Positions 9,377-20,842 of a stretch of DNA of 64,000 nucleotides are shown here, piece by piece. The stretch's first letter is position 1. Each line of letters starts with the position of its first letter. The translations under genes were made by a program, and so were the position numbers. The notes below the pieces were generated by a model, which saw nothing but the letters and a program-made list of their open reading frames with translations, had not been told where the DNA came from and did not search any database. The DNA is from Polymyxa betae (Eukaryota; Endomyxa; Phytomyxea; Plasmodiophorida; Plasmodiophoridae): the NCBI GenBank assembly GCA_003693705.1, contig RBZT01000978.1, positions 1 to 64,000 on the forward strand. The letters are read 5' to 3'.

Positions 9377-12300
9377 TTATTTATTTACTAGTGATGGGAT
9401 ATCTGTAGTAGGTGGTCGTGGAGATACTGATGAACTTCGAGAATGTACAAGTATAGGAGATCTCTTCCCAGAACTTGTACCAGATACAGAATCGTATTCT
9501 ATGACATTCTTCTGAAACCCTAACAATGCTTTCGATAGGGCTAGTTCAGCTGACAGATCATTATTCTCAGAGTTGAACATTTCGATCTCATTACGTAATT
9601 GTGCCAGCTGATCCAGATAACATTGATGAATGAGATCATCGTTTAACGTCATTGATAGCATAATTGTCTTACCTTGACACTATGCGCCGTATCAGATCGG
9701 ATCTTATCACGTTTTAGTTCATTAGCAGCTCTTCTAGCAGATATCTTGGTATTCTGCAGATCAGTACGTAGATCTGACATCTAAACATGGGTCCAGCATG
9801 ACCTGATCAGTTACCAGAATAGCACTAAAAGTTCATGTTTAAGCTGACCTGTTGCGATGATCTCTCAATCTGTAACTCCATCTCAGATTGTCTCTTTTTT
9901 GAAGCAATGAGATCTTGCTCTTTACAGTCTAACAAGAGCTGCAGCTGATCACGCTTACGTATTGCTTCCTAGAAATCATTATTGTTCATCAATAGGGTAA
10001 AGCAGCTCAGAAACTATGTCTGACATCAAGTTCCAATCTGATCCGATCCATGTCATTTGTTAATTGATCATGATCAAACTGAAGTTGAGTGAGGTTGTTA
10101 TCTGATTGCTCATATCGATGTTTTAAATCTTGAAGTTGATCTTGCATCTGAATAATCTGATCCTGATCCAAGTTCTGTTTCTGTGCCAGCCGATGTTGCA
10201 ATTCCTGAATTCGTGCATGACATAAATCCAATTCGCGACTTTTTTCAGTCATTCGACTGTCCACTGCCTCTTTATATTGTTGTAGCTCCTATAGCACGGA
10301 TCATATTACACATCATGACGATTAGAATGCCGACCTTGACTTCATGACGTTTCTTATCAAGATCATGTTCATATTGATCAATACGTTTCTCATCGGTTGC
10401 TAACTGACTGCGAACCTGTTTTAATCGATCACGTAACTCTTGAAGATCTCGATCATGATCTGCTGCTTGTGATGTCTTTTCATCTATCAGTAATTGAACA
10501 CGTTGTTGTAATGTCATCTCCGATTTATTTAGCAACATCCTGTTATTGAAAGCCCCATTATAAACCTGGAATCATGTATAATGTAGATATACCGATCTGT
10601 CTCCGATTGTTTCAATTGATTTTGAAGATCATCATAACGTTGTCTTTGTGTTTCATATCGATCACGAATAGTGTCGTATGCGATCATAATCTCATCATTA
10701 CGTAATTCCAATAGCCTGAGCACACAAATACACAGATCAATACGTGAACAGCCAGAGCAGCCAACATCAACGAACGTATATTTGGACTGAAGTTCAGTCA
10801 ATCGACCACTCAGGGATTGCAGCTGACGACTAAGCTCATTACTGGTAGCTTCATGTTCTTTGCTAAGACCTATACAGGAATAAGACAGATGATACCTGGT
10901 TAGGGATCAGACCTAGATATTACATTGTACTACATTTTCATGGCTCTCCTTAATTTCACTGAACCGCTGATCCGTATCAGACTTGATACGTTGAAGGTCA
11001 GAATGGCATGAATGATATTGATCTAGATAATCTTGTGATTGTTGACGTAACGTTCGTACTTCAATCTGCAATTGATCACGTTCATGAACCAGATCTTGTT
11101 CATGAACATGAATAGATTGCAGTTGATCGCGCCATTCTTCATGTTTCTTACGTAGCGATTTTATCTGATCAGATTGCTCATCATGTGTTTGTCGTAATTG
11201 ATGTTCCAGTTCTCTGGAGCACTCTAACTGCTGCATTAAATCAGATTCACGTTGTCGTAATTGTTTCAGATCATCTTGTAATGCAAGTTGACATTCTTCA
11301 CGAGCTTGTAGATCATGACGTAGATCCGCCTCCCGACTAGTTGATTCTCGTATCTGACCTTCCAGATAACATTTACGTTCATCATAACTTTCCATCTCAT
11401 TACGTAAATCAGATTCATGTTTAATCAGCGCCAGTATCTCAGCCTTCAGACCATGTTCACGCTCTTCACGAACTTGTATATCTTGATATAGATCAGCCAC
11501 ACGATTTGATAATTGCATGACCTGATCTTTCAATTGATAATTCTGAGCTTCCATCTGAATACGCAAATCTGATTCACGTTTAGTTAAGGATGAGATCTCC
11601 CCCTTCAGATCATGTTCACGTTGTTCGCGATTCTGAATGTCATGACGTAGATCAGCTTCGCGATTACATAACTGCATAATCTGATTCTCCAGATGACAAT
11701 TCTGAGTTTCCATTTCATTACGTAGATTTGATTCACGTTTAGTCAGTGCTGATATCTCCTCCATTAGGTCATGTTCACGTTGTTCACGATCTTGTATGTC
11801 ATGACGTAGACCAACCTCACGATCAGACAGCTGTTTGATCTGCTCTTCTAGATGCCGATTTTGACCTTCCAGTTCATTTCGTAGGTTTGATTCACGTTTT
11901 GTCAGGGCTGATATCTCCTCCTTTAGGTCATGTTCACGTTGTTCACAAACTTGTATGTCATGACGCAGACCAACCTCACGATCAGACAGCTGTTTGATCT
12001 GCTCTTCTGAATGCCGATCCTGAGCTTCCAACTCACTTCGTAGAATTGATTCACGCTTAGTCAGGGCTGCTATCTTCTCGGTTAAATCATGTTCGCGCTC
12101 ATCACGAATTTGTACATCATGACGTAGATCAGATTCAGTCTGACGTAATAATTGAACAATTTCCTGATTATCTGAATGACATTGTTCGAGTTCCAGCTGA
12201 CGGTCATGCAGCTGTTCGATCTCTGTATTCAACTTGATTTCAGCAGAACGTAATGTTCGTATCTGGATTTCTTGATGTTGCTGTTCCAGTAGAAGTCGCT

Positions 12301-15300
12301 GCTCACGATCGGACGCTAACTCTAATTGCTGTTCTAGACGTAATGTTGTCTCTTGTAGGTCAGCTACACGTTGCTGCTCAGTAGTAAGTTGATATCTAAG
12401 ATCAGTAATCTGATCAGATAGCGTAGCTGATGTTGCTACTAACGATGTGTTCATAGATGTAATTCTCTCTGCTTCATTCTTAAAATCACATATTTCTCTC
12501 TCTAATCTTGATTGATCTCGTAGTAGTATTTCACATTGACATTGATAACGATCACATTGTTCCTTAACCGTATAGTGTTTCTCTCTAGATACCCGCTTAA
12601 AATCACAAATGCGATTTCTTAGCTCCTGAATATCATTGACAAGTTTGTTAATAAACTGATCTGTGAATTATGGGTATCAGTACTGCTTATAAAGCATTTA
12701 AGCACTGAAGTAGACCTCTGCATAGTATAGCTGAATCATAATGCCCCATCTGTTCCTGATAATGTCTATGTATATCAAGTAGGATGCACATATGATTATC
12801 AGAAGGCGCAGCTAGCCTTTGAGCAGAAAGCAGATCTCGCACCAGTCCATGATCATAGAGTAATAGGTGGTTATGACGTTGTATTGGATCTAGATCGAGA
12901 GCAGTTATTGTATGATGTATACGTCGCAATAGAGATTGTCGTCTATTGGTATATTTGACCTATAGATGATAGAGAAGTGAGTAACACAACCATATGTTAC
13001 ATATCTCATTACTAACATGTAATGAATTAATGATACAGTTCATAGCATATACTAGATCATCATACTGTTCTATAACATTATCGCATTCATTATCACCACC
13101 AACTAATTCATACTCCTCCATTATCATCCTTCTGTCATTCATCTCATCTTTCATCTGATCCAAGATCTTTTCACGACTTTCTAGCCTGTATCACGTGCTT
13201 AAAATCGACATAACAAACGACCTCGAGCTCCCGCACCGTCTTTGCAGCATGGTCGAGTACTGCAATAAAGTCGTACAGGCCCGCTGCAGTTCATCATTGA
13301 GCTGTTTACATCTGTAATTGATACATTTGGTTAGATGTGGATCTTAACAAATGAATGCCCAATTACTGTTGCTGATTATGTAGATACTGATTATATTGTT
13401 TGATCAATACATTAATAATAGGAAGTGCATGATCTGGTATATGATCATGTTCTAAATCACTAGAAATCTGCAATCCAGAACTGAATGATTTCGTTATTGC
13501 ATTCAATACATCGATTGTATCATGCAGAGAAGTTTTTAACAGATCATGTTGATGTTGAATATGTTCTTGATCTATATACAGGCCCAGTGTTAATCCACAT
13601 TGCATGAAATGCAAGAAACACATAAATACGAGACCTTGGCGTAATAGATCTAATTGAGCAAAGTTGTCATCTTGACCTATACGATATTAGTTAACGATTT
13701 GCCATTGTTGATGAGTTTTTATAAACCTGATTTCTGATCCATTGAAACTGATATCGATGAGGAATTGCTCTCTGATAGATGCTCCTTGATACGAGGACTT
13801 CCGATTTTTGTGCTAGATATATTGACAGAATATTGATTATGAATGGTCTTGGCTAATGCAGCGAATTTCAACGAACTAATAGTCCTGAAATCAATGATGT
13901 CATATTGTTGAGAATTGGGATTGATATAATATAATACTGACTAACTCATGAATATTATGTTTAGCAGCAGATGCACATACACAAATTAATGTTCGAGAAT
14001 TCCCTCCTAATGATGGCTGTAATATTCGTGTTAACCGTGAATTTCGATATGGTATATGGCTAGACCCTAAGCAGACATCAACATATGATTGTGTTGCATC
14101 AGATATAAAATGGATTAAGACCTTGGGCTAAATGTGATACAACTGAAGTCAACGAATAGAGGGACTTATTGATATTTCCACCTTCCTTCTGTCTTACTAA
14201 TGCATCAACTGATTTATCAGTCGAATATTTCGCTATTCGTTCTGATCTGAATAAGAATATCAACCTAGACAGTATATGATCTAAATAGTCATGTCATTTA
14301 CCCAGCAAGATCGACGACATTAAGAACAGATCTCCGCCTGATTTCTGTATCATCGTGTTGACGTCTATGGCATACTTCTAACTCAATACTCATGATTGAA
14401 TGACTTCGGCTGCTTTCATGATTCCAAACAGTCGCTGCTACACTACGGTTTTGAGCACCACGTTTAAGTAAGTTATGAATCTGATTATGCAGGCCGTTAA
14501 ATATCGATATTAAACATAGACCTGTCACCTAATTACTTCTTCAATGTTCGTCACGTTCTTCTTTTCCAATCTTTCAATATACACTCCATCGCTGTTTTCT
14601 CTGATTCGCAACGATTCACCTTTCCGTGTTTTTGAGGCTAAAAGATCATAGACCTCCCTGTGCACATTCAGTGAAATAAACATATGGGTCACATACTGAG
14701 TACAAACTCGTTATAAATCTCAAAATATGAGACCAGAAGCTGATATGTGCGATTGGATAAATCTGGTTGGTTAATTTTTTGTAATATATCTTGAACTAAC
14801 ATTGTAGATACACCAGGACATGTAGATGTGCCTGTTAATGTAAATGTCTTTCCACTACCTGTAATCCTGAATGTAAACTTTAAGATAACAGAGCAGAACA
14901 TTGATTACCGGTCTGTCCATATGTCATAATGGTCCCTTAATAACATTAGTATTCTGCATCTATTAAATGTATACAGTATATGATTACCATTAACTCCAGA
15001 TAGAAATGAATCTAATAATGGTGTGACATTACATTTATATAACTCACTTGTACTAGTTCCTGCATCAAATACATGATCGAAATTATACCTCAGACCGGCT
15101 TCAGACTGTTCAAGATCGTCCCCGATTTCATCGGAATCAATGCAGATTATAGATGTAGCATCATGTGGAACTTGCCATGATGGTTGTGATTGTGGTGAAT
15201 CCAGAGGACGTACACGAACTACAACCTGAATATTCTCTGATGTACTATTCAGACTTGATAATGATGTCTGACGACGAATATGGGCTGGTTTTGGTGTTTG

Positions 15301-15306
15301 GCTCAT
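9377..15306 (-). CDS. N-terminal-motor kinesin with long coiled-coil tail
   Basis: Twenty exons can be joined in frame from the ATG at 15,306 to the stop at 9,377; the first introns are 14,936-14,987 and 14,859-14,908. The motor domain (first about 370 residues) has the P-loop GQTGSGKT assembled across an intron, the YNEEVYDLL segment, switch I (NHESSRSH), switch II (VDLAGSER, also split by an intron), NINKSL and [13 protein letters not shown]. All key ATPase motifs are intact, so an active microtubule motor is expected. The remaining 1,000 or so residues are coiled coil, including six tandem 53-residue units at 11,200-12,139, and end in a Ser-rich tail. Motor-first architecture and rod length fit a kinesin-12/CENP-E-type or unclassified long kinesin; the subfamily is not resolved. 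No PH, FHA or CH domain is visible. Confidence 0.88.
11200..12139 (-). repeat. Tandem 53-residue (159-bp) coiled-coil repeats inside the kinesin tail
   Basis: Six consecutive units begin at about 12,139, 11,980, 11,821, 11,662, 11,503 and 11,335 on the minus strand. Each carries the pattern [28 protein letters not shown], and then an E/Q/N-rich LEEQIKQLS. The first five are spaced exactly 159 bp; the fifth unit is 56 residues long. Units 2 and 3 are nearly identical in DNA, the outer ones more diverged, as expected for unequal exchange. Fifty-three equals six heptads plus one hendecad, so coiled-coil phase can be kept across units. Confidence 0.85.
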
Positions 15307-15778
15307 ATTAGATTGATAAGAATTGTGTGATCATATTCTCATTAATACATATCAATATATAAATGATGTATACAGATCAACTATAAACAGTCTTGGTCAA
15401 AAGTACTTGGAAATATCTCTCTATATGTAATATATGTCATATGAGGCCATTTACTCTATAATCGTAATAGATTATGAACTGTGAATCTCAACAATAGATT
15501 CGGATTTCTAAAGCGATAGTATTGTCTAGCCGCTTGAAGAAAATCGTCAACCATTGCTGTCTCCTTCAGCAGAAGCCTATTGCTAACATTATGACAATCG
15601 AGATGATACCTTTGCTGATAGAATATGAGAGTATAAGTACATGTATTTGAGTATAGTATGAGACATATGTAGGAGGTGAGCGGATCTCACCACTTCTATA
15701 TCACATTTATTTGTATTATTCATATTTGAACAATACTCTCGATCATATCTAATAGTTCATATTTATAATGTTATATCC
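15307..15778. other. Intergenic stretch, no supported gene
   Basis: AT-rich DNA upstream of the kinesin start, presumably holding its promoter. No ORF, RNA gene or repeat was recognised. Confidence 0.5.
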
Positions 15779-16099
15779 TCATGATTCTCCATCCAATAGC
15801 ATGTCACAGCAGACAAACATATTCCACATCTTTGTATCGAATGGAGATAACCATTCTAGCCTTCTAATTTGTATCTTTGGACTCGTATTTTCAGATTCTG
15901 CTTGATATCTTCTATTCAGTATGGATGATATATTAGATGATGATCTGCTACTGGGGTTGTATTGGTAGTTATCATGAAACCATATCCGAGTTTCTGTGTA
16001 TTTATATGTACTTAAACTGAGACTATTGCTATGTCCTTCATGATAATTAGATGATGACGAGCAGCATATGCAGTAGTTATATGACAGATCATGAACCAT
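15779..16099 (-). CDS. Hypothetical ORF, doubtful
   Basis: A 106-codon minus-strand ORF from an ATG at 16,099, rich in Ser, Asn, Tyr and Arg, with no domain I recognise. A plausible 45-nt GT-AG intron just upstream would join it to an open minus-strand frame running into, and antisense to, the secreted protein gene at 16,202. Both cannot easily be real over that overlap, and the plus-strand gene is better supported. It may be a small gene, a 3' exon, or chance. Confidence 0.2.
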   Translation of the reverse strand: MVHDLSYNYCICCSSSSNYHEGHSNSLSLSTYKYTETRIWFHDNYQYNPSSRSSSNISSILNRRYQAESENTSPKIQIRRLEWLSPFDTKMWNMFVCCDMLLDGES

Positions 16100-16201
16100 G
16101 TGACGTTCATTAACTGATTGCCATGCAGCAAGTCATGTCGTTATGGGCCAACACAGACAAGCAGGATCTTGCTGCTTTAATCCATTCTGATAAAGTTCCT
16201 G

Positions 16202-16591
16202 ATGAAGATGTTCAAGATTACCATCATGATACTGGTCTTGAGTCTGATACTGATGTTTAGTCCATCTAAATGTTATGCTGCTTCTAGTAATATAACAACC
16301 ATGATGAGATCTACAACAAGCAGAATGTCAATAATGTCATCTAACAGAACATCATCAGCATCTAATCAATCTGCAAGTTCATCTCCTACACCAACATCTT
16401 CTAATACAACCAATCATATCCATGCACTGGATATTACAGTAACTCCATCATCATCATCGTCACCATCATCATCATCATCATCTGGATCTTCTGCAATATC
16501 AACACCACCACCAACTTCATCTTCTAACAAGCTCACCATCCTTCCATTAGTTCCACCAATCCTCTGTTCAATTATTGCTCTAGCAATCTAA
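16202..16591 (+). CDS. Small Ser/Thr-rich GPI-anchored-type surface protein
   Basis: A single-exon ORF of 129 residues from the ATG at 16,202. It begins with a hydrophobic signal peptide (ITIMILVLSLILMF, then a likely cleavage after CYA). The body is low complexity: Ser, Thr, Pro and Asn, with poly-Ser runs encoded by CATCAT/TCATCA tracts, suited to dense O-glycosylation. It ends with a hydrophobic segment running right to the C-terminus (about ILPLVPPILCSIIALAI), as required for GPI attachment. This is the usual layout of a fungal cell-surface mucin-like protein. No enzymatic domain is present. Confidence is limited by the low complexity and by an open antisense frame. Confidence 0.6.
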   Translation: MKMFKITIMILVLSLILMFSPSKCYAASSNITTMMRSTTSRMSIMSSNRTSSASNQSASSSPTPTSSNTTNHIHALDITVTPSSSSSPSSSSSSGSSAISTPPPTSSSNKLTILPLVPPILCSIIALAI

Positions 16592-17259
16592 TTAATCATG
16601 TTTGATGAAATAATACAATCATCATACATTTGCTATCATAAATTGATGTACAGTAGTTAATGCAACAGTTGATATAATTATGTAAACCTGTATGCATAGC
16701 TTGTCATTTGAATATTATCATTATCAACATGGTTTGCTATTACTCCCAATATAAATATTCACTTTCCTGCTTGACAACTCTATGCTATTACTACAATATT
16801 TTCATAAGTAGTGATAGATGTTCACTCTCATATGTTTATAAACGATTCCAAATCTTTTTTACAGGTACTGGATTTTGCAAAATTCAGATTGGTAGTTCTA
16901 ACTGACTGCTGAATATATTGCGAATTATAGAGTATTAATGGATGAGATAATCGGGGAATGTTAATGTCGATATTGAATGTGACAATTATTACTGATTATT
17001 ACACAGTTCATTCTGTACAAAACAGATAAACGAGATTTGGCTAAAGCACGATCGTCTGTTTCAATGAAAATCTTGTAGCCATGGGACCTATGACGTACAT
17101 CCTGTAATGAGCTGCATCATGATGTCATGATTAATGGTCATGATGAATTTGCTGCATGCATGACGTGCAGCCATATTAATGAAAGAAATGATTCAGATCT
17201 AGATGTACCGGTATAACATCTTCATTATATCTGCACATACTCGAAATTAACCAATAATA
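16592..17259. other. Intergenic stretch, no supported gene
   Basis: About 670 AT-rich bases. One short open frame (16,708-16,905) looks non-coding in composition. Around 17,148-17,170 there is a small imperfect palindrome, GCTGCA...TGCAGC. Nothing else was recognised. Confidence 0.5.
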
Positions 17260-19122
17260 ATGATATCGAGATACATTATACTGGCTGTAATCATTGCTGT
17301 AGTAAATCATGCATGGGGATCTCGTATACAACGTCCTCCAGATGTTAAACCTCAAACATCAGCACCACCTCCAAGATTCCGACCATCAAATCCACCACAA
17401 CAAACTCCTCCAAATCTTGCTTCTCAATCATGCAAGCTCGCTCTTGGCCATCTCTATAACCAAACCACTGCTTGTTTCGGTACAATCCCATATTACAATA
17501 TCCCAATGAATCCATTATTGAATAGGCCTGATCCCTCCATCTCCTAATCAAACATTTAAGAGTAATTGGTGCTCAGATTCTGGATGTAGAGCGAATATTC
17601 GTAACCAAGTCTCAATTGTTCTTGGCCAATGCACAAAGAATGATGGTGCTCAAGACATGATCGCTACAATACAATCAAGAACTGAGAATATGGTTCAATA
17701 TTTGTGTCCAGCTCAAGATTCATGTCCTGGCAATTCTGATCTATTATCTAAAATCGCTAATCAAGGACCACCTACCACGACGATGCTGAATTCAGTCTGT
17801 CAGCCATGTGCCTTAAAAGTTGGTTCAGTCAAATTCAAGTATTCATGATTTTTCAGAGTAATTGTTCATATAGAACTTGGGACAGCAAACTAGAGATCAA
17901 ATGATGAACAGAAATGGACCTCCTGTTGATCATATCCCACAATTTAACCAGATTGCTCAAGCAAAAGCTATCTGTGACACGGTAAGAATATTGCCAATAA
18001 TCCTGGATCATCTTTAACTTATATAACAAAGGCTGATGGAGAATATTGCAGTCCTCAGATACTGAGCTTTAATGGCAGTCAACCAGAACAGTTATGCAGC
18101 CTCTGTTTCAGGAAATATTTCGCCAAAATGGCTTTTACTGGCAACAGAACTACAGAGAAAATCAATCCCTACCAAAGATTTGGAGAACTTCTTGATCAGT
18201 AATTCAGCTTCTACTGCTGGAATTTTTCGATTCTGATTATGTCGTTGCAGTGGTTGTATTCATGATGAAAACGATAAACCATGCATCAAGAGATTGGCCC
18301 TGCTACTGAGTGTATCAAATCCTGTATTAGCTAATCTTAGTGCTCAAGCACCATCTCGTCCTCTGCAACAGTGCCTTTCTGGCTGTGATCAAAATTGTCT
18401 CAGATTCCTCAATAACACTGCCACCAAAGCTGGAAACTGCTCTGCTGCGCTTAAACCTTTCGTTAAGTTCTTAGGAGTTAACCTTCCTGATACTTGTGAG
18501 TCTATTACAACTTACAACTGATGAACATCGTCTCACTGCATATCGATTTCAGGCTTCGGAAATCTGAGCATCCCTCCGCCAAGTTATTCGAAAACAATAC
18601 AAAGATTGACCTGGGTTATCAAGACCAATGATACAGCTACAAACATCTGCAACCAATTGACACTGGATATGGCAACCAACTTCGGCATGGATCGTAATAA
18701 AATTTCCTGCATGCCCCAACCAAATGCTATGTTTGCTCGGCGCTTATTATCGAACACGAGGACTGTGACCACGACATCCAGTGATTACTCAAGCGATGGT
18801 AAGATCATAATGCTGATATTGAGTAAATTTGTCAGACATCTCATATGGGGCTGTAGGTTCGTCGAGTCAGTCGACGTTTACACCAGATACTGTCAATGGT
18901 GAAGTAGTATCTGTTTCAGATGCTACCGCTACAACTATGTCACCTGGAACAGCAAATCCACAAGATGTATCTACCCCAACTACTGCCCCTACATCAACAC
19001 CATCGACCCCTACATCAACAACTCCAACACCATCGACGACTTCTACAAATTCCCCTGCTTCTAAGAGTACAAAATCCATAGCCCTGATAACACTGCCTAT
19101 CATATTCAGTCTCATTCTATAA
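17260..19122 (+). CDS. Cysteine-rich secreted protein with GPI-type C-terminus, seven exons
   Basis: Exons: 17,260-17,479; 17,526-17,818; 17,874-17,981; 18,032-18,198; 18,251-18,495; 18,553-18,798; 18,857-19,122. All joins are in frame with GT-AG introns of 46-58 nt. The protein starts with a signal peptide (MISRYIILAVIIAVVNHAWG) and a Pro-rich linker. It continues with roughly 390 residues containing about two dozen cysteines in loosely repeated blocks (C-x2-C and single Cys), and ends with a Thr/Ser/Pro-rich stalk and a hydrophobic tail (IALITLPIIFSLIL). This is typical of an extracellular, disulfide-rich, GPI-anchored surface protein. The cysteine blocks do not match a family I can name. 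It converges on the PDB1 gene, 84 bases away. Confidence 0.75.
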
Positions 19123-19206
19123 GAAATTATCTGGGACCTAAATAAATTCATACAAATTTGGATACATCTGTTAAATTAATGACTTATAAATGAAATCGAT
19201 GGAAGT

Positions 19207-20718
19207 TTAACAACCCAAAAGTCGGCAAACCGTATTAACAACATCAGTCTTATGAGGTAATGCTGCTTGCTCTAATCCAGTTGCATATGGCATTGGAACA
19301 TCAGCACCTGAAACACGACCTACTGGACCATCTAGATGATCGAATATTTCACTCTCTGCCACCATAGCAGCGATCTCTGAGCCAATACCACATACAGGCC
19401 ACCCTAATTCATATCAGACAGCTTTTAACCAGCAATGTCAATTTTTGTTACCATTTTCAATGGTAACAAGATGATGGGTTTTTTTAACAGACTCGAAGAT
19501 GGTATCCCTGTCTAAAGGTCTGATAGATCGAAGATTAATGACCTGCGAAACATTCAGCTGTTATCGTGATTGGTTTATTCAGTAACTGACCTCGCATTCA
19601 ACACCAAAATCTTTGGACAAAATTTCAGCTGCTTCTAATGCCAGTTCAACAGGTTTAGAGAATGCCACCAGTGTGACATCAGTTCCAGGGCGGGCGATAT
19701 GTGCCTTGCCAAGCGGAAGCACAAAATCTTTCGATAGGACCTCAGCACTAACATCAAAAGTTTTTCCATACCTAGCTAAGATTAGTCAAACTGAAACAGC
19801 AGACAGTAATAGACAGACATCAATTCATCTTCTAAGAACACAACAGGAGAGTCGGATCGAATTGCGGCTTTAAGTAGACCACGAGCGTCAGTTGAGTCAA
19901 AAGGAGATAGAACAATGAGGCCAGGAACAGAACCATACCTAACAGGCGAGCAAGTTAATATAAACAATAGTTTTTTATGGGACTTTTACCAAGCCGCGAA
20001 ACATTGCGAATGTTGTGCACCGACTCCAAGAGCTGGGCCGTTAGGACCTCTGAAAACGATTGGAACCTGTCAATATTAGTAGTCGTAAAATACTGAAATG
20101 AACAATATGAACCTTGATTTGCCCGCCCGACATGTAATGTGATTTGGCAGCAGAATTAACAACTTGATCGATTGCTTGCATGCTAAAATCAGAACTTAGT
20201 ACATTCCTCAAATAGCGGTTTTACTTCCATAACCTGAAATTCATCGTCATGAATTCGCAAACTGGACGTAAACCAGCAAACGCGGAACCGGTAGCAATCC
20301 CTATTGAAATGAGCGACCAAATTGATGAAACATATTTGAACATGCAACAAACCTGCAAATCCCATTTCTGTAATCGGAGTATCACGAACGCGTCGGGCTC
20401 CATACTTATCGAATAACCCTTTTGTAATCTAATTGACACTGTTTCAAAAAATTATATATAATAAGATGAAGTTCTGGACCTTGTACGCGCCATTGTATTC
20501 AGCGACCTCTTCACCAAGAATATATACTTTTTCATCGCGTTCCATTTCTTCATCCAACGCTGAATTTAAAGCCTCGCGTACTGTCATCTATTAGAAGCAT
20601 TCAGCAACACATTGGCGAGTGAGTCTCTCAGTGAGACCTGTTTGGATGCCGCATTGCTGAACAAGCGGGTGTGAATTATTCTGGATGAAAATGCAGATCT
20701 TGCCCGGCAGGTTAACAT
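19207..20718 (-). CDS. PDB1: Pyruvate dehydrogenase E1 component, beta subunit, mitochondrial
   Basis: The beta subunit pairs with E1 alpha to decarboxylate pyruvate with thiamine diphosphate in the mitochondrial pyruvate dehydrogenase complex. Exon 1 (20,718-20,638) encodes a 27-residue basic presequence ([20 protein letters not shown]...). Exon 2 starts at 20,587 with [18 protein letters not shown], the conserved start of the mature protein. Then follow [49 protein letters not shown], the AQHSQC segment, [29 protein letters not shown] and a C-terminus ending [15 protein letters not shown]. The gene is cut into many short exons; full length is about 360 residues, normal for the family. No defects were noticed. 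Convergent with the secreted protein gene at 19,122. Confidence 0.95.
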
Positions 20719-20842
20719 GGAAATGAGCAGAGAGATAAAAGAATGAGAGAAAACCCTGAACACATAGACCTTGCTCTTACGGCATAAACAAGCTACAAAC
20801 TATACTACTTAATGCAACAAGCCCACAACACAACATCATCTT

